In this document: piece by piece, positions 48,625 through 58,718 of the stretch | Layout of the letters: each line of letters starts with the position of its first letter | Numbering within the stretch: the first letter of the stretch is position 1 | Source: Lyngbya sp. HA4199-MV5 | GTDB lineage: Bacteria > Cyanobacteriota > Cyanobacteriia > Leptolyngbyales > Leptolyngbyaceae | Reading direction: 5' to 3' | NCBI GenBank assembly: GCA_019359375.1 | Contig: JAHHHL010000008.1 | Span: 1 to 64,000 of the forward strand | DNA: 64,000 bases | Translations under genes and position numbers: made by a program | The notes under the pieces: generated by a model | What the model saw: the letters and a program-made list of their open reading frames with translations, nothing else | Told to the model about the DNA's origin: nothing | The model's database searches: none

Positions 48625-51378
48625 ATGCTCCCCATCAAATTCGCGATCGCACTCACCCTTCTTGCTGCCCCAGTTGGGCTTTTGTTACCAACAGATTCTT
48701 CTCTGATCGCGCCTGCACTGGCTCAAACCACAAAGGCTCGTCAGGCAGAAGCCGATCGCCTGCTTGAACAGGGTCTCAGTCAGTTTCAAACGGGAGGCAT
48801 CGAAGCTGCGTTCCAATCCTGGCAGCAAGCACTGACCATTTATCGATCGCTAAAGGATCGCCTGGGCGAAGGGAAGGCATTGGGCAATTTGGGGATCGCA
48901 TATCGGATTCTGGGTGACTTTGATCAGGCGATCGCCGCGCAACAGCAATACCTCGCGATCGCACGCGAACTTAAAGACCGTGAAAGCGAAGGCATGGCGC
49001 TGGGCAATCTGGGCAATATCGCGTACCTGTTGGGGCAGTTTGACAACGCGATCGACTACCAGCAGCAGTGGTTGGCGATCGCACGGGAAACGAAGGATCG
49101 GCAGAGCGAAGGCAAGGCGCTGGGCAATCTGGGCAACATTTACGAATCGTTGGGCGACTATGCCAAAACCATCGACTACACCCAGCAGTGGCTCGCGATC
49201 GCACGGGAAACGAAGGATCGCCAGAGTGAGGCGAAGGCGATCGGCAACTTAGGCGTAGTTTCTCACTCCTCCGGCGACTATGCCAGCGCGATCAGCTACG
49301 GGCAGCAACAATTGGCGATCGCCCGCGCCATCAAAGACCGACAGACGGAAGGCGCGGCACTGGGCAATCTGGGGAATGCCTACTATGCGCTGGGTGAGTA
49401 TGAGAAGGCGATCAACCATGAACAGCAGCTTCTCACCATTGCGCGAGACATCAAGGATATTCAGAGCGAAGCCGCCGCGTTGGGCAATTTGGGCAACGTG
49501 CTTCTGGCGCTGGGGCAGTATGACAAAGCCGCAGATTACCATCAACAGCAGTTAGACATCGTTCGGCGGCTCAAAAATCGTCAGAGTGAGGCGATCGCGC
49601 TGGGCAATTTGAGCACGGCAACCTTTTTTGTAGGCGCGTATACCAGGACGATCGAGTACGGACAGCAGGCGCTCGCGATCGCTCAACAGCTTAAAGATCG
49701 CCAAACTGAGGGTAAAGTCCTGGGCAATCTAGGCAATGCCTATCTGGTGATGGGTGACACAGCCAAAGCGATTGACCACTACCAGCAACAGTTGGCGATC
49801 GCCCGCGCCATTAAAGCTCGTCCCAGCGAAGGAGCCGCGCTGAATAATTTGGGCTACGCGCTGCTGCGATCGGGCAACCTGGCAGAGGCAGAACGTACCC
49901 TTTTCGCGGGTATTCAGCTTTGGGAATCACTGCGGGCAGGTCTAGGCAGCGATGATATCAGCAAGGTTTCTCTGTTTGACGAACAAGCCCGCACCTACCG
50001 GACCCTGCAAGAAGTGCTGATTGCTCAGAACAAACCGGGTGCCGCGCTAGAAATTGCCGAACGGGGTCGTGCCCGTGCGTTTGTGGAACTGTTAGCACAG
50101 CGGTTAACAACAGGCACGGGCGATAGACAAACGGAAGCGCGATCGCAGCCATCACCATCTACTGCCACCATCGCCAGCCCGTCTCTTGCCAACATCAAGC
50201 AAATTGCCAGAGACCAAAAAGCAACGCTGGTGCAATATGCCATCATCTACAGCGAAGTTGCCAGCGAAGGCAGACAACTCCCTAAAGAAGCCGAGCTTTA
50301 CATCTGGGTAGTCAAACCGTCTGGAGACATCACCTTTCGTAAAACTGACCTCAAACCTCTCTGGCAACAAAACACCTCTCTAAGAAATCTTGTCACCAGC
50401 AGCCGCGAAGCCATTGGCGTGAGAAGTCGATCGGTCAGCGGCAGAAGCAATCGCCGTGCCCTCGCTGCCCAGGCTCAACCCCTGCAAACGCTTCACCAAC
50501 TGCTCATTCAACCGATCGCTGACCTGTTACCAACTGATCCAAACCAGCGCCTTATCTTTATCCCCCAGGGCACACTCTTTCTCGTGCCCTTTCCTGCCCT
50601 TCAAGACCCCCAAGGCAAGTACCTGATTGAGCAACACACGCTCCAAACAGCACCCTCCATCCAAGTCTTAGGGCAAATTGCCGCGTTAACGCGGCAGCAA
50701 AGCAGCAGGAACCGTAATGCCTCTCACTCCTCTCTGGTAGTCGGCAATCCCATCATGCCAAAAGTGCCCCCAGCGCCCGGAGAGCCACCAGAACCGTTAG
50801 CACCACTGCCAGGAGCCGAGAAAGAAGCACGGGCGATCGCTTCGTTACTGCAAACTCAAGCCATAACAGGCAAACAAGCGACAAAGACGACGATCGTGCA
50901 GCAAATGTCTCGCGCTCAAATCATTCATCTGGCAACCCACGGCTTACTGGATGAACAACGTGGCTTGGAGAGCGCTTTAGCATTTGCGCCTGAGGTCAAT
51001 CGCTCTGCTAAAAAGGGCGATCGTGCCAGCGATCGTGCTAACAATGGCTTACTCACCGCTGCCGAAATCCTGACTCTACCGCTCAATGCCGATCTCGTCG
51101 TGCTGAGTGCCTGTGACACCGGACGCGGACGCATTACTGGTGATGGGGTTGTGGGTCTAGCGCGATCGTTCCTTGCGGCTGGCACCTCAAACCTGGTCGT
51201 TTCGCTCTGGGCAATCCCCGATGCACCTACTGCCACGCTCATGACCCAGTTCTACCGCAACCTGCGCCAAACGAACGACAAAGCCCAGGCATTGAGACAA
51301 GCCATGCTCATAACCATGAAAACCCATCCCAACCCGCGAGATTGGGCAGCCTTTACGTTGATTGGAGCAGGGGAGTAG
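48625..51378 (+). CDS. Secreted TPR-CHAT domain protein
   Basis: 917 residues. A signal peptide covers about 1-34 (hydrophobic AIALTLLAAPVGLLL, then APALAQTT). About ten 40-residue TPR units (QQWLAIARETKDRQSEGKALGNLGN pattern, shown in part) span about 45-440. A linker follows, then a CHAT caspase-like domain, about 590-915. The catalytic dyad is present: His772 in IIHLATHGLLD and Cys830 in VVLSACDTGRG. Many cyanobacteria have such exported TPR-CHAT proteins; the substrate is unknown. The TPR DNA is highly repetitive, with a GCGATCGCACG motif at nearly every unit. Confidence 0.88.
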   Translation: MLPIKFAIALTLLAAPVGLLLPTDSSLIAPALAQTTKARQAEADRLLEQGLSQFQTGGIEAAFQSWQQALTIYRSLKDRLGEGKALGNLGIAYRILGDFDQAIAAQQQYLAIARELKDRESEGMALGNLGNIAYLLGQFDNAIDYQQQWLAIARETKDRQSEGKALGNLGNIYESLGDYAKTIDYTQQWLAIARETKDRQSEAKAIGNLGVVSHSSGDYASAISYGQQQLAIARAIKDRQTEGAALGNLGNAYYALGEYEKAINHEQQLLTIARDIKDIQSEAAALGNLGNVLLALGQYDKAADYHQQQLDIVRRLKNRQSEAIALGNLSTATFFVGAYTRTIEYGQQALAIAQQLKDRQTEGKVLGNLGNAYLVMGDTAKAIDHYQQQLAIARAIKARPSEGAALNNLGYALLRSGNLAEAERTLFAGIQLWESLRAGLGSDDISKVSLFDEQARTYRTLQEVLIAQNKPGAALEIAERGRARAFVELLAQRLTTGTGDRQTEARSQPSPSTATIASPSLANIKQIARDQKATLVQYAIIYSEVASEGRQLPKEAELYIWVVKPSGDITFRKTDLKPLWQQNTSLRNLVTSSREAIGVRSRSVSGRSNRRALAAQAQPLQTLHQLLIQPIADLLPTDPNQRLIFIPQGTLFLVPFPALQDPQGKYLIEQHTLQTAPSIQVLGQIAALTRQQSSRNRNASHSSLVVGNPIMPKVPPAPGEPPEPLAPLPGAEKEARAIASLLQTQAITGKQATKTTIVQQMSRAQIIHLATHGLLDEQRGLESALAFAPEVNRSAKKGDRASDRANNGLLTAAEILTLPLNADLVVLSACDTGRGRITGDGVVGLARSFLAAGTSNLVVSLWAIPDAPTATLMTQFYRNLRQTNDKAQALRQAMLITMKTHPNPRDWAAFTLIGAGE

Positions 51379-51557
51379 GGAGTCGAGGGAGTTGTTAGTT
51401 TTTAGTTGTTAGTTTTTAGAAGGATTCAGGAGCGGCTCATGCACTAACAACCAACAACCAACAACTGGTTCAACTCAAAACTCAAAACTTCCCCTCCCAC
51501 CTCTCCCCTCACTTCCCCAGATACAATAGTGAGCAGACCTATGGATAGACGCTACCC

Positions 51558-52376
51558 ATGACGGCTCCTTCGGAACTAGAGACAGCAAATCAGCCAGATT
51601 TCGCCCTTGACGCTAGCACTGCAAACACTGATTTGAGCGACACAGCAGATGCCGATGTCGTCGAAGAAGACCTGCTCGACGATGTAGAAATGTCGCTGTT
51701 TGACCATCTGGAAGAACTGCGGCAACGGATTTTTTATGCACTCATTGCCGTTGCGGTGAGCATCGTAGGCTGCTTTTTCTTTGTGAAGCAAATTGTGCAA
51801 CTGCTTGAAGTGCCCGCAGGCGCGGTGAAGTTTCTACAGCTTGCACCAGGAGAATATTTCTTCGTGTCGATGAAGGTGGCGGCTTACAGTGGCATTTTGC
51901 TGGCAAGCCCGGTCATCCTGTATCAAGTGATTGCCTTTGTGCTGCCCGGTTTGACCCGACGCGAACGCAAACTGCTGGCACCGATCGTCTTTGGCTCTAG
52001 TTTCCTGTTTGTTGGCGGTCTCTTTTTTGCCTACGTAGCGCTGATTCCCGCTGCTCTGAACTTCTTCATCTCCTACGGTGCCGATGTGGTGGAGCAACTG
52101 TGGTCGATCGATCGCTACTTTGAGTTTGTCCTGCTGCTCATGTTCAGCACTGGACTCGCATTCCAGATTCCCATCATTCAGATGCTGCTCGGTCTGCTGG
52201 GCATCGTGTCGTCCCGGCAAATGCTCTCTGGCTGGCGCTATGTCCTTCTTGGAGCCGCTGTTCTGGGTGCCGTCCTCACGCCCTCTACCGATCCCCTCAC
52301 TCAAAGTCTCTTAGGTGGAGCTGTCATTGGACTGTATTTTGGCGGTATTGGGCTGGTGAAGCTATTAGGGAAGTAA
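51558..52376 (+). CDS. tatC: Twin-arginine translocase subunit TatC
   Basis: 272 residues and six helices. The conserved [21 protein letters not shown] (part: [11 protein letters not shown]) stands at the first helix, with [45 protein letters not shown] and [15 protein letters not shown]. TatC recognises twin-arginine signal peptides and forms the translocation core. An acidic N-terminal extension of about 45 residues precedes the first helix. It is not next to tatA. Confidence 0.93.
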   Translation: MTAPSELETANQPDFALDASTANTDLSDTADADVVEEDLLDDVEMSLFDHLEELRQRIFYALIAVAVSIVGCFFFVKQIVQLLEVPAGAVKFLQLAPGEYFFVSMKVAAYSGILLASPVILYQVIAFVLPGLTRRERKLLAPIVFGSSFLFVGGLFFAYVALIPAALNFFISYGADVVEQLWSIDRYFEFVLLLMFSTGLAFQIPIIQMLLGLLGIVSSRQMLSGWRYVLLGAAVLGAVLTPSTDPLTQSLLGGAVIGLYFGGIGLVKLLGK

Positions 52377-52513
52377 CCGTTCAACAGATAGTTAACCCTC
52401 TACGATCGTCGTCTTTATAAAGGTAATTTGACAGGTTTATAAAGGTAATTTGACAGGTTCAAAGCTAAGGCAATAGTAGAATTTAAACACCAGCATTTGT
52501 TGGAGTAGTTCAG

Positions 52514-52897
52514 ATGTCCCTGAAAGAGCTTAAAGAAGAAGTCTTCAAATTGTCTATCAGCGATCGCCTCGAATTGGTAAGTGCTATTGTGCTCTCTTTA
52601 CAAACCGCGACTGATGTAGAAGATTGGAAATACCTTGTTTCCCGCCCTCATGTATGGCGTAAACAGCTTTATGTCAAAGGGCGCAAGCTGCTTGCTTCCA
52701 ATGTTTGGCAAGACATGATTGTTAATGGAATGACACCAGAGCAGGCGGCAGAAAATTGGGATTTGCCACTAGCTGTTATTTCTGAAGTGATTCGCTACTG
52801 CGATACGCACCAAGAGCTACTGAGGCTAGAAGCTAGCGAAGAACGCTACCGATTAGATTCCAAAGGAGTTGAGGTTGAGTCTACGACTGCTGCTTGA
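52514..52897 (+). CDS. DUF433 antitoxin-like protein
   Basis: 127 residues. The C-terminal DUF433 part is clear: VWRKQLYVKGRKLLASNVWQDMIVNGMTPEQAAENWDLPLAVISEVIRYCDTH (seen as GRKLLASNVWQDM, MTPEQAAENWDLP). The N-terminal 40 residues (LKELKEEVFKLSISDRLELVSAIV) resemble an addiction-module helix. It overlaps the DUF5615 gene by 23 bases, so the two form a type II toxin-antitoxin-like pair. Confidence 0.85.
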   Translation: MSLKELKEEVFKLSISDRLELVSAIVLSLQTATDVEDWKYLVSRPHVWRKQLYVKGRKLLASNVWQDMIVNGMTPEQAAENWDLPLAVISEVIRYCDTHQELLRLEASEERYRLDSKGVEVESTTAA

Positions 52898-53234
52898 TGA
52901 AGATTCTCAAGCAAAGTATCTAGTCAACCTTCTCAAAGCCGCAGGGCATGACGTACTCACAGTCAACAACGTTGGCTTGTCAAACCGCCTGGATCAGATT
53001 GTGTTGGATTATGCTAGGCAAGATAGGCGTATATTGGTGACTCGCAATTGTGCTGATTTTCAAGAATTACATCAGGTGAACCCATTTCATCCTGGGATCT
53101 TGGCAATTTATCAAGCCGCCGATTCATCTAAAAATATGAGTTATACGGCGATCGTAAAGGCAATTGCGAAACTGGAGACTACAGATTATTTAACTGAAAA
53201 ACAGTTTATCGTGCTTAATCAGTGGAGTTATTAG
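52875..53234 (+). CDS. DUF5615 PIN-like toxin
   Basis: About 119 residues: RLLLDEDSQAKYLVNLLKAAGHDVLTV near the N terminus with the Asp/Glu pair, VLDYARQDRRILVTRNCADFQEL and HPGILAIYQ. These are hallmarks of DUF5615, a Mut7-C/PIN-like putative RNase. TTG 52875 is chosen because AAGGAG lies seven bases upstream; the frame is also open to TTG 52869. It is translated from within the antitoxin-like gene. Confidence 0.85.
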   Translation: MSLRLLLDEDSQAKYLVNLLKAAGHDVLTVNNVGLSNRLDQIVLDYARQDRRILVTRNCADFQELHQVNPFHPGILAIYQAADSSKNMSYTAIVKAIAKLETTDYLTEKQFIVLNQWSY

Positions 53235-53498
53235 ACTTAAAGCATAAGCAGTGTCAGTAAGATTTGCATATTCGTGTTAATTTTTTCGCATAGAAATTTT
53301 CTAGTTCATCTTAAATAAGCTTCTAGAACACACGAGGCACAGCTATTAGCTTTGGAGAAGTGGTACGCATAAAACAAATTCATCAGGTAAATAGCAGCCG
53401 ATAGGAAGACCGAACAATCCACTATCTTTAATTGGTATTAATTTTCTTTAACGGCGAACAGCATCTACAGTTGTATGCAAGTTCATCTGAAATGGGTG

Positions 53499-54662
53499 TC
53501 AGCGGGTTGCTGTACTGCTTACCAGTGCAAGCAAAACAGACTCTAATTGTTCAACGGCTTGTGTTTGGCTAAAGTGAGCCATTGCTTTGTGTTGTCCCGC
53601 TTGAGACAACCGTTGCCAAAGCTCTGGTTGAGCGATTAAGGAAGACAAACACTCAGCCAGATCAAAGGGATCCTCTGATACAAACACGAGACCATCTTTG
53701 CCATGCTCAACGATTTCAGCAGCACCGCCAGTACCGCTTGTGATGAGAGTTAAGCCAGCCGCCATTGCTTCAATTTGACTAATCCCAAACGGCTCCTCAA
53801 ACCGAGATGGAAAAACGAGCACGTTGCAGTCTTTATAGAGCTGGCTGAGCGCCTGCCGCGACAAAACGCCAGGAAGCTGAACGCAGTCTTGCATGCCTTC
53901 GGACTCAATCAACTGTTGCAATGCTTGAACAAACTCAGGCAGAAACGTTCCACCCGCGATCGTCGCTGTGAATTTCACTTCAGTGGCATGCAGCAAACAG
54001 AGCGCTTCTAACAGCGTATCGGCACCTTTGTAGGGCATGACCAGGCTGGCATAGGCAATGCGTAAATTATCACGGGGCGGCAATGTCGCTTGATAAAACT
54101 GCTCGACGGCAGCACCCGGATAGACTACTTGCGCCGTTTCCACCGGGTAGCCCAGTTGATGCATATTCTGACGTACCCAGTTGCTGCATGTGATATAGCG
54201 ATGCAGATGACTCGGTGGCGACTGCTCTGCCAGATAACCTGGATGGGCGTTCATCACGTAGTGGGCGACGGGAATGCCGTTAGCGAAGAACGGGTGCAAA
54301 AGGTCGATGCCGAAAAAGGTGATGTTTCCTGCCAGACAAAGATCAGGCTGAAAGCGCTGCATCAGTTGCTGCACGGCAGCAAGATTATGCTCATGAATTG
54401 CAGCAAGCCGATCGGCGGGTAGCCACGCGGCACCCTGTTCGCCCCAGGTTCCTCCTAGCACCAACAACCGATGAACGGTAGGGTTTGACACGGGTTCAGG
54501 ACAATTGGTGGCAATCTCTGGCGCGTTGCTCGTGAGCACAACTACTTCATGACCACGCTGCTTAAGCAAACTCGCAAAATCCGCGATCGCCCGTTCGTAC
54601 CCACCGATGACTTGAGGTGGATAAAGGTTGCTGAGCACCAGGATTTTGAGTGGTTTAGCCAT
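53499..54662 (-). CDS. Glycosyltransferase family 4
   Basis: 387-residue GT-B enzyme. The N-terminal acceptor domain has ILVLSNLYPPQVIGGYERAI and GHEVVVLTSN. The C-terminal donor domain has AYASLVMPYKGADTLLEAL, VFPSRFEEPFGISQIEAMAAGLTLITSGTGGAAEIVEHGKDGLVF (in parts EEPFGISQIEAMAAGL). It probably adds a sugar from a nucleotide sugar to a polysaccharide or lipid. It lies downstream of the GT41-like gene on the same strand, separated by an inverted repeat. Confidence 0.88.
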   Translation of the reverse strand: MAKPLKILVLSNLYPPQVIGGYERAIADFASLLKQRGHEVVVLTSNAPEIATNCPEPVSNPTVHRLLVLGGTWGEQGAAWLPADRLAAIHEHNLAAVQQLMQRFQPDLCLAGNITFFGIDLLHPFFANGIPVAHYVMNAHPGYLAEQSPPSHLHRYITCSNWVRQNMHQLGYPVETAQVVYPGAAVEQFYQATLPPRDNLRIAYASLVMPYKGADTLLEALCLLHATEVKFTATIAGGTFLPEFVQALQQLIESEGMQDCVQLPGVLSRQALSQLYKDCNVLVFPSRFEEPFGISQIEAMAAGLTLITSGTGGAAEIVEHGKDGLVFVSEDPFDLAECLSSLIAQPELWQRLSQAGQHKAMAHFSQTQAVEQLESVLLALVSSTATR

Positions 54663-54727
54663 CGCTTCAGAAATCAGCCGCTTTCCTGCAACGGTCTACG
54701 TGATGAGGTTCTCAGCAAATCCAATCG

Positions 54728-54798
54728 TAAGGGCTTAGCATGCGGGCAAAAACGTTTGCTATAACCAAAAGCACATCTGCCGCATGCTAAGCCCCTAC
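54728..54798. repeat. Inverted repeat overlapping a stop codon
   Basis: AAGGGCTTAGCATGCGGGCA (54730-54749) faces TGCCGCATGCTAAGCCCCTAC (54778-54798, shown with its core TGCCGCATGCTAAGCCC). On the minus strand the right arm encodes the last residues and TAG stop of the upstream GT41-like gene. It belongs to the GTAGGGGC..GCATGC palindrome family also seen at 4741-4812. Confidence 0.75.
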
Positions 54799-57039
54799 AG
54801 GGTGATCGGGTTTGGTTTGTTCTCGTTCTCTACCATACTGCGCCCACATTTGTTTGTAGGCATGTTCCATCTCGCGGGTGAATTGTTTCGCGTTCCAGAG
54901 CGGGGCTGTTTGGCGCGATCGCCACAGTTTCCAGGCAATCTGCTGCCGTAACGCTGGCTCGTTACCTAGACGGATGCCCCATTCTACATATTCGTCATTC
55001 GTCCAGGCGATGCCTTCTTCAATGCCTGCATTCACCATCATGGTGTAGCTGTTGCGGCTAGCGAACTGTTCGCCCACTCGCGTCACCAGGGGAATGCCCA
55101 TCCACAGAGTTTCCATCGTGGTAGTTGCGCCATTGTAGGGATAGGTGTCCAGCACCACATCGGCGATCGCCAGATTTGCCCGATGGACGGCTTCTGCTGG
55201 CACTTCGGGCAAAAAGCGGAGCCGATCGGGCGATATCCCCTCCGCTTTTGCCACGTCGGTGAAATAGGTTTGAATGGCTTTGTCGTCTGTGATGCCTTTG
55301 ATCAAAAAGTAGCTGTTAGGTACTGCCGCAATGATGCGTAACTGCGATCGCACCGTTTCGGGATGGCGTTTGGAGGCACTCTGTCCGCTGAGGTAAATCA
55401 CCGCGTCGGCTGGAATACCCAGGTCTTCTCGTCGCAGGGTGGGGATACCCACTTCAAAGCCATCCACAGCCAGGTAGGTTTGGGGCAAGCGCCAGATCTT
55501 TTCGGCGTAGTGAGCCTCGGCGTTTTCCGAAAGGACGTAGGGATCAGCGATGAAGTAGTCGATTGCGGGAATGCCCGATGCATCCCATCCCAACCACGTA
55601 GCCTGAATGGGTGCAGGCTTGAGTGCCATCACTTCAGAGCATACATCAGCGGTAATGCTATCCAGATCGATCAGAATATCAATGTCGTCTTGATAAATTT
55701 GCTCGGCAATTTCTAACCCGTCCCGTCCTAATTTGCGGGCATGATCCACCTGCTCTACAAACCAATCTTGCAGCGTATCGTTGCCCTGCTGATAGTTCCA
55801 GAAGTAGCCGTACAGCTCAAACTGTTCGCGATCGTGGTGCTGCACCAACCAGCGCGATAGCCAGCCTACCGAATGTCGTCGCAGGCAGTGCGAAAAGTAG
55901 CCAATCCGTAAGCGACGGTTTGTTTGGGGGCGATCGCGTCGGAGTGCCAACCCCTGCTGGTAGCGATCGGCAGCTTCAGAAGCATAGACTCGAATGCTGG
56001 TCTGACAAAGCTGAAACAGGTGATTTTGCGCTAGACGATTGCGTTCCAGGTCATCCCGCACGTAGGGCAAAAAGAAGGTCGTGGTGACGAGCTTCAACGT
56101 GGTGTGCTGATCGAGCGGCTCGGTTTGCTCCTCCGCCAGCGATCGCAAAAGGGATTCTTGCAGGGTTGCCAGCTCGAAGATTTCTTTCCAGTAGCCGCCT
56201 GCACGGGTCAACGCACGCAGCAGCAGAAAGGCACCAAAGACCTGATCTGGCAGCGATCGTGCCAGAATGCACCATTCTCGCGCTGTTTCAATGCCCTTTT
56301 CGTACTGTCCTGAATTTTGATAAAAGGTCGATAGATGGCTGAGCACCTCTAAGTCTTGCGGACAAGCGTTCAGGCACCGTTGGGCATACTCAGCCGCTAA
56401 TGAGGGGCGATTCCACTCGTAGGCAATGGCAACCGATGCCAGCATGAGCGTTTGCACGACAGGCAGCAGATCCTCTGCCCGATCGAGCGCCACTTCTGCA
56501 AAATCTAAAAGGGCTGGATCAGCGGGCGCATACGTTAAGACCGCTTTCAAGGTTGCCAGCAGTAAGGGGTGATCCACGTCTGTGGTCGATCGCAGTACGT
56601 CGATCGTGCCCCACTCCACCAAATCGTTTCCTGTGAAGCAATCGAGTTCAATCGATCGGTGCGCCAGATGCAACAGATTCGATAAATCTTGAGGCGCAAT
56701 TTCTCCGAGGTGCTGACGTAAAACCCAGGCAAGCTTTGGGTTGGCGCTAGCTTCCTGCTGCTCTGCCTGCGATCGCACCACCTGTGCCAGTGCTACCGTC
56801 CATTGCTCAATCTGCTCGTCATCCCCTTCCATCATCGCCAGCATCCAGGTGGTCTGCGCTTCGGCTTCGTCACCCAGCAGCAGGGATGCTACTCCCAGAT
56901 GCCAGTAGTAGGCTTTGACATCAGGTTGAGCTTCAATAAGTTGCTGATAACGCTCGATCGCCTCGCCATACTCACCACGCGCCAAACACGCTTCTGCCTG
57001 CTGTACCTGCGATCGCACTGTCATGTCTTCAACCATCAT
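54787..57039 (-). CDS. TPR and O-GlcNAc transferase-like protein (SPINDLY/GT41 type)
   Basis: 750 residues. An N-terminal TPR-like helical region covers about 1-370 (ACLARGEYGEAIERYQQLIEAQPDVKAYYWHLGVA, in parts; CPQDLEVLSHLSTFYQNSGQYEKGI). The C-terminal half is a GT41-type transferase: RLRIGYFSHCLRRHSVGW, DILIDLDSITADVC, WLGWDASGIPAIDYFIAD, LDTYPYNGATTTMETLWMGIPLVTRVGEQFASR (in parts). It probably glycosylates proteins or polysaccharide. The ATG pair at 57039/57036 leaves the exact start open. The last four residues and stop lie in an inverted repeat. Confidence 0.85.
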   Translation of the reverse strand: MMVEDMTVRSQVQQAEACLARGEYGEAIERYQQLIEAQPDVKAYYWHLGVASLLLGDEAEAQTTWMLAMMEGDDEQIEQWTVALAQVVRSQAEQQEASANPKLAWVLRQHLGEIAPQDLSNLLHLAHRSIELDCFTGNDLVEWGTIDVLRSTTDVDHPLLLATLKAVLTYAPADPALLDFAEVALDRAEDLLPVVQTLMLASVAIAYEWNRPSLAAEYAQRCLNACPQDLEVLSHLSTFYQNSGQYEKGIETAREWCILARSLPDQVFGAFLLLRALTRAGGYWKEIFELATLQESLLRSLAEEQTEPLDQHTTLKLVTTTFFLPYVRDDLERNRLAQNHLFQLCQTSIRVYASEAADRYQQGLALRRDRPQTNRRLRIGYFSHCLRRHSVGWLSRWLVQHHDREQFELYGYFWNYQQGNDTLQDWFVEQVDHARKLGRDGLEIAEQIYQDDIDILIDLDSITADVCSEVMALKPAPIQATWLGWDASGIPAIDYFIADPYVLSENAEAHYAEKIWRLPQTYLAVDGFEVGIPTLRREDLGIPADAVIYLSGQSASKRHPETVRSQLRIIAAVPNSYFLIKGITDDKAIQTYFTDVAKAEGISPDRLRFLPEVPAEAVHRANLAIADVVLDTYPYNGATTTMETLWMGIPLVTRVGEQFASRNSYTMMVNAGIEEGIAWTNDEYVEWGIRLGNEPALRQQIAWKLWRSRQTAPLWNAKQFTREMEHAYKQMWAQYGREREQTKPDHPVGA

Positions 57040-57139
57040 GGTGTCACCGTTGCCATCAGGGACGGGGGATGCCCTACGGCTTCAGTATGCCCCAGTCGTA
57101 TGGGCTTCGATCGGGTGCAACCGCAAATTTGATTGGCAG

Positions 57140-57161
57140 GGGACGTTACATGTAACGTCCC
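57140..57161. repeat. Perfect palindrome, copy 2
   Basis: A 22-base perfect palindrome centred on TTACATGTAA, the core of the 28-bp element at 25936-25963. It lies 16 bases after the thioredoxin reductase gene. Confidence 0.8.
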
Positions 57162-57176
57162 TACAGAACGGCAACT

Positions 57177-58544
57177 CTACACGTAGGAGGCGATCGTCTC
57201 CCGGTACTGGCTCTTGGGCTTCACGCCTTTCAGTTCCGCGACTTTATCTTTGTCCTTAAAGAACTGAATCGTCGGTGTGCCAACGACTCCAGCCGCTTCT
57301 GCGATGTCTGGATCTTGCTCAATGTCGATCTCAATGTAGTGAATTTTGCCGTCAAACTCATCTACCACCTTGTTGAGAATGGGCTTGAGCGTATGGCAGG
57401 GACCACATTGGGGTGACGCATACTTGACCATAATCAGGCGATCGCTGTCGTGGTAGAGCTTCCGCAGTGCATAGCCGCCTTCATGTCGAGTGCGTGCAAC
57501 ATCAAACTCGGTTTCTTGCTCGGCTTCCGTTTTTTTCGCAGTCGGCTCAACGGCTGGCTTTTCAGAATCCGTCTGGTGGAATTCCTGAATCAGGTCATTG
57601 GTTGAGAGCCAGCGTTCTGCTAGCATCGCTGCCTGACAGCCTGTACCCGCTGCGGTAATCGCCTGACGAAATTCGTGGTCTTGCACATCGCCTGCGGTGA
57701 ACACACCTTCGACGCTGGTTTCTACCGAACCGGGCTTGGTCACGATATAGCCCACGTCATCCAGGTCTAGCTGCCCGGTGAAGAGGGAGGTGTTTGGAGT
57801 GTGACCGATCGCATAGAACAACCCTTTAACGTGGAGTTCGCTTTCTTCACCCGTTTTGGTATCACGGATTTTGACCCCTTTCATGTGGTCTGCCTCACCA
57901 AACACATCCACAATATCCGTATTCCAGTGAAGGGTGATTTTTGGGTTGCCCAGCACCCGATCCTGCATGGCTTTGCTGGCGCGCATTTTCTCGGTTCTCA
58001 CCAGCATGTGGACGTGGGAGCCATATTTCGTGAGATAGATGGATTCTTCGGCTGCTGAGTCGCCGCCGCCCACAACCGCGAGTTCTGCCGATCGGAAAAT
58101 GGGGGTTGCACCATCACAAATCGCACAGGCAGAAATGCCCCGGCTCCAAAACTGGCTTTCGCAGGGCAGACCGAGACGCTTGGCAGTGGCACCTGTGGCA
58201 ATCACGACACTGTGGGCAAGCACTTCCCGTTCTTCAGAACGAATCACAAAGGGACGCTGGCTAAAGTCAACCGAGGTGACATCTTCCGTCACCAACTCAG
58301 CGCCCCAGCGCACCGCCTGCGCTTTCATGCGATCCATTAACTGCGGTCCTGTAATGCCCTCTGGGAAACCAGGAAAATTCTCCACCTCAGTGGTTGTCAT
58401 GAGTTGTCCACCAGGTAACCCGCCTGCCTGATAGCCCTCAAACATAAACGGCTTCAGGTTGGCACGCGCCGCATAAATTGCGGCGGTATACCCGGCTGGA
58501 CCGGAGCCGATAATTACTACGTTTTCGATCGTTGGGGTGGTCAT
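57177..58544 (-). CDS. NADPH-thioredoxin reductase with fused thioredoxin (NTRC)
   Basis: 455 residues. The FAD/NADPH thioredoxin reductase part covers about 1-315: [16 protein letters not shown], active-site CAIC in [20 protein letters not shown], and [15 protein letters not shown]. After a charged linker of about 35 residues comes a thioredoxin domain (about 350-455) with the active site CGPC in [12 protein letters not shown] and [12 protein letters not shown]. This is NTRC, which uses NADPH to reduce 2-Cys peroxiredoxin and other chloroplast/cyanobacterial targets. ATG 58544 is taken; ATG 58562 in frame adds six residues. Confidence 0.92.
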   Translation of the reverse strand: MTTPTIENVVIIGSGPAGYTAAIYAARANLKPFMFEGYQAGGLPGGQLMTTTEVENFPGFPEGITGPQLMDRMKAQAVRWGAELVTEDVTSVDFSQRPFVIRSEEREVLAHSVVIATGATAKRLGLPCESQFWSRGISACAICDGATPIFRSAELAVVGGGDSAAEESIYLTKYGSHVHMLVRTEKMRASKAMQDRVLGNPKITLHWNTDIVDVFGEADHMKGVKIRDTKTGEESELHVKGLFYAIGHTPNTSLFTGQLDLDDVGYIVTKPGSVETSVEGVFTAGDVQDHEFRQAITAAGTGCQAAMLAERWLSTNDLIQEFHQTDSEKPAVEPTAKKTEAEQETEFDVARTRHEGGYALRKLYHDSDRLIMVKYASPQCGPCHTLKPILNKVVDEFDGKIHYIEIDIEQDPDIAEAAGVVGTPTIQFFKDKDKVAELKGVKPKSQYRETIASYV

Positions 58545-58718
58545 TGGTCTATACAAACTCATAACGACTACGGATAGTATAGCGCAATTATTCTTAAAGA
58601 AAACATCTGCGCTTACGTGAATGTCATGGCGCTAACGGTGAATCAGGTGTTTGGAAGGCTCAAAATGACGGTTGAGTGAGGTAAACTCCTGTCATAAGTT
58701 TTATCTGGTGACGGCTAT

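Noticed and set aside
48273-48656. 127-codon minus-strand frame with seven-residue repeats
   Set aside because: It simply reads through the 21-bp tandem repeat and the heptamers; no start signal or domain.
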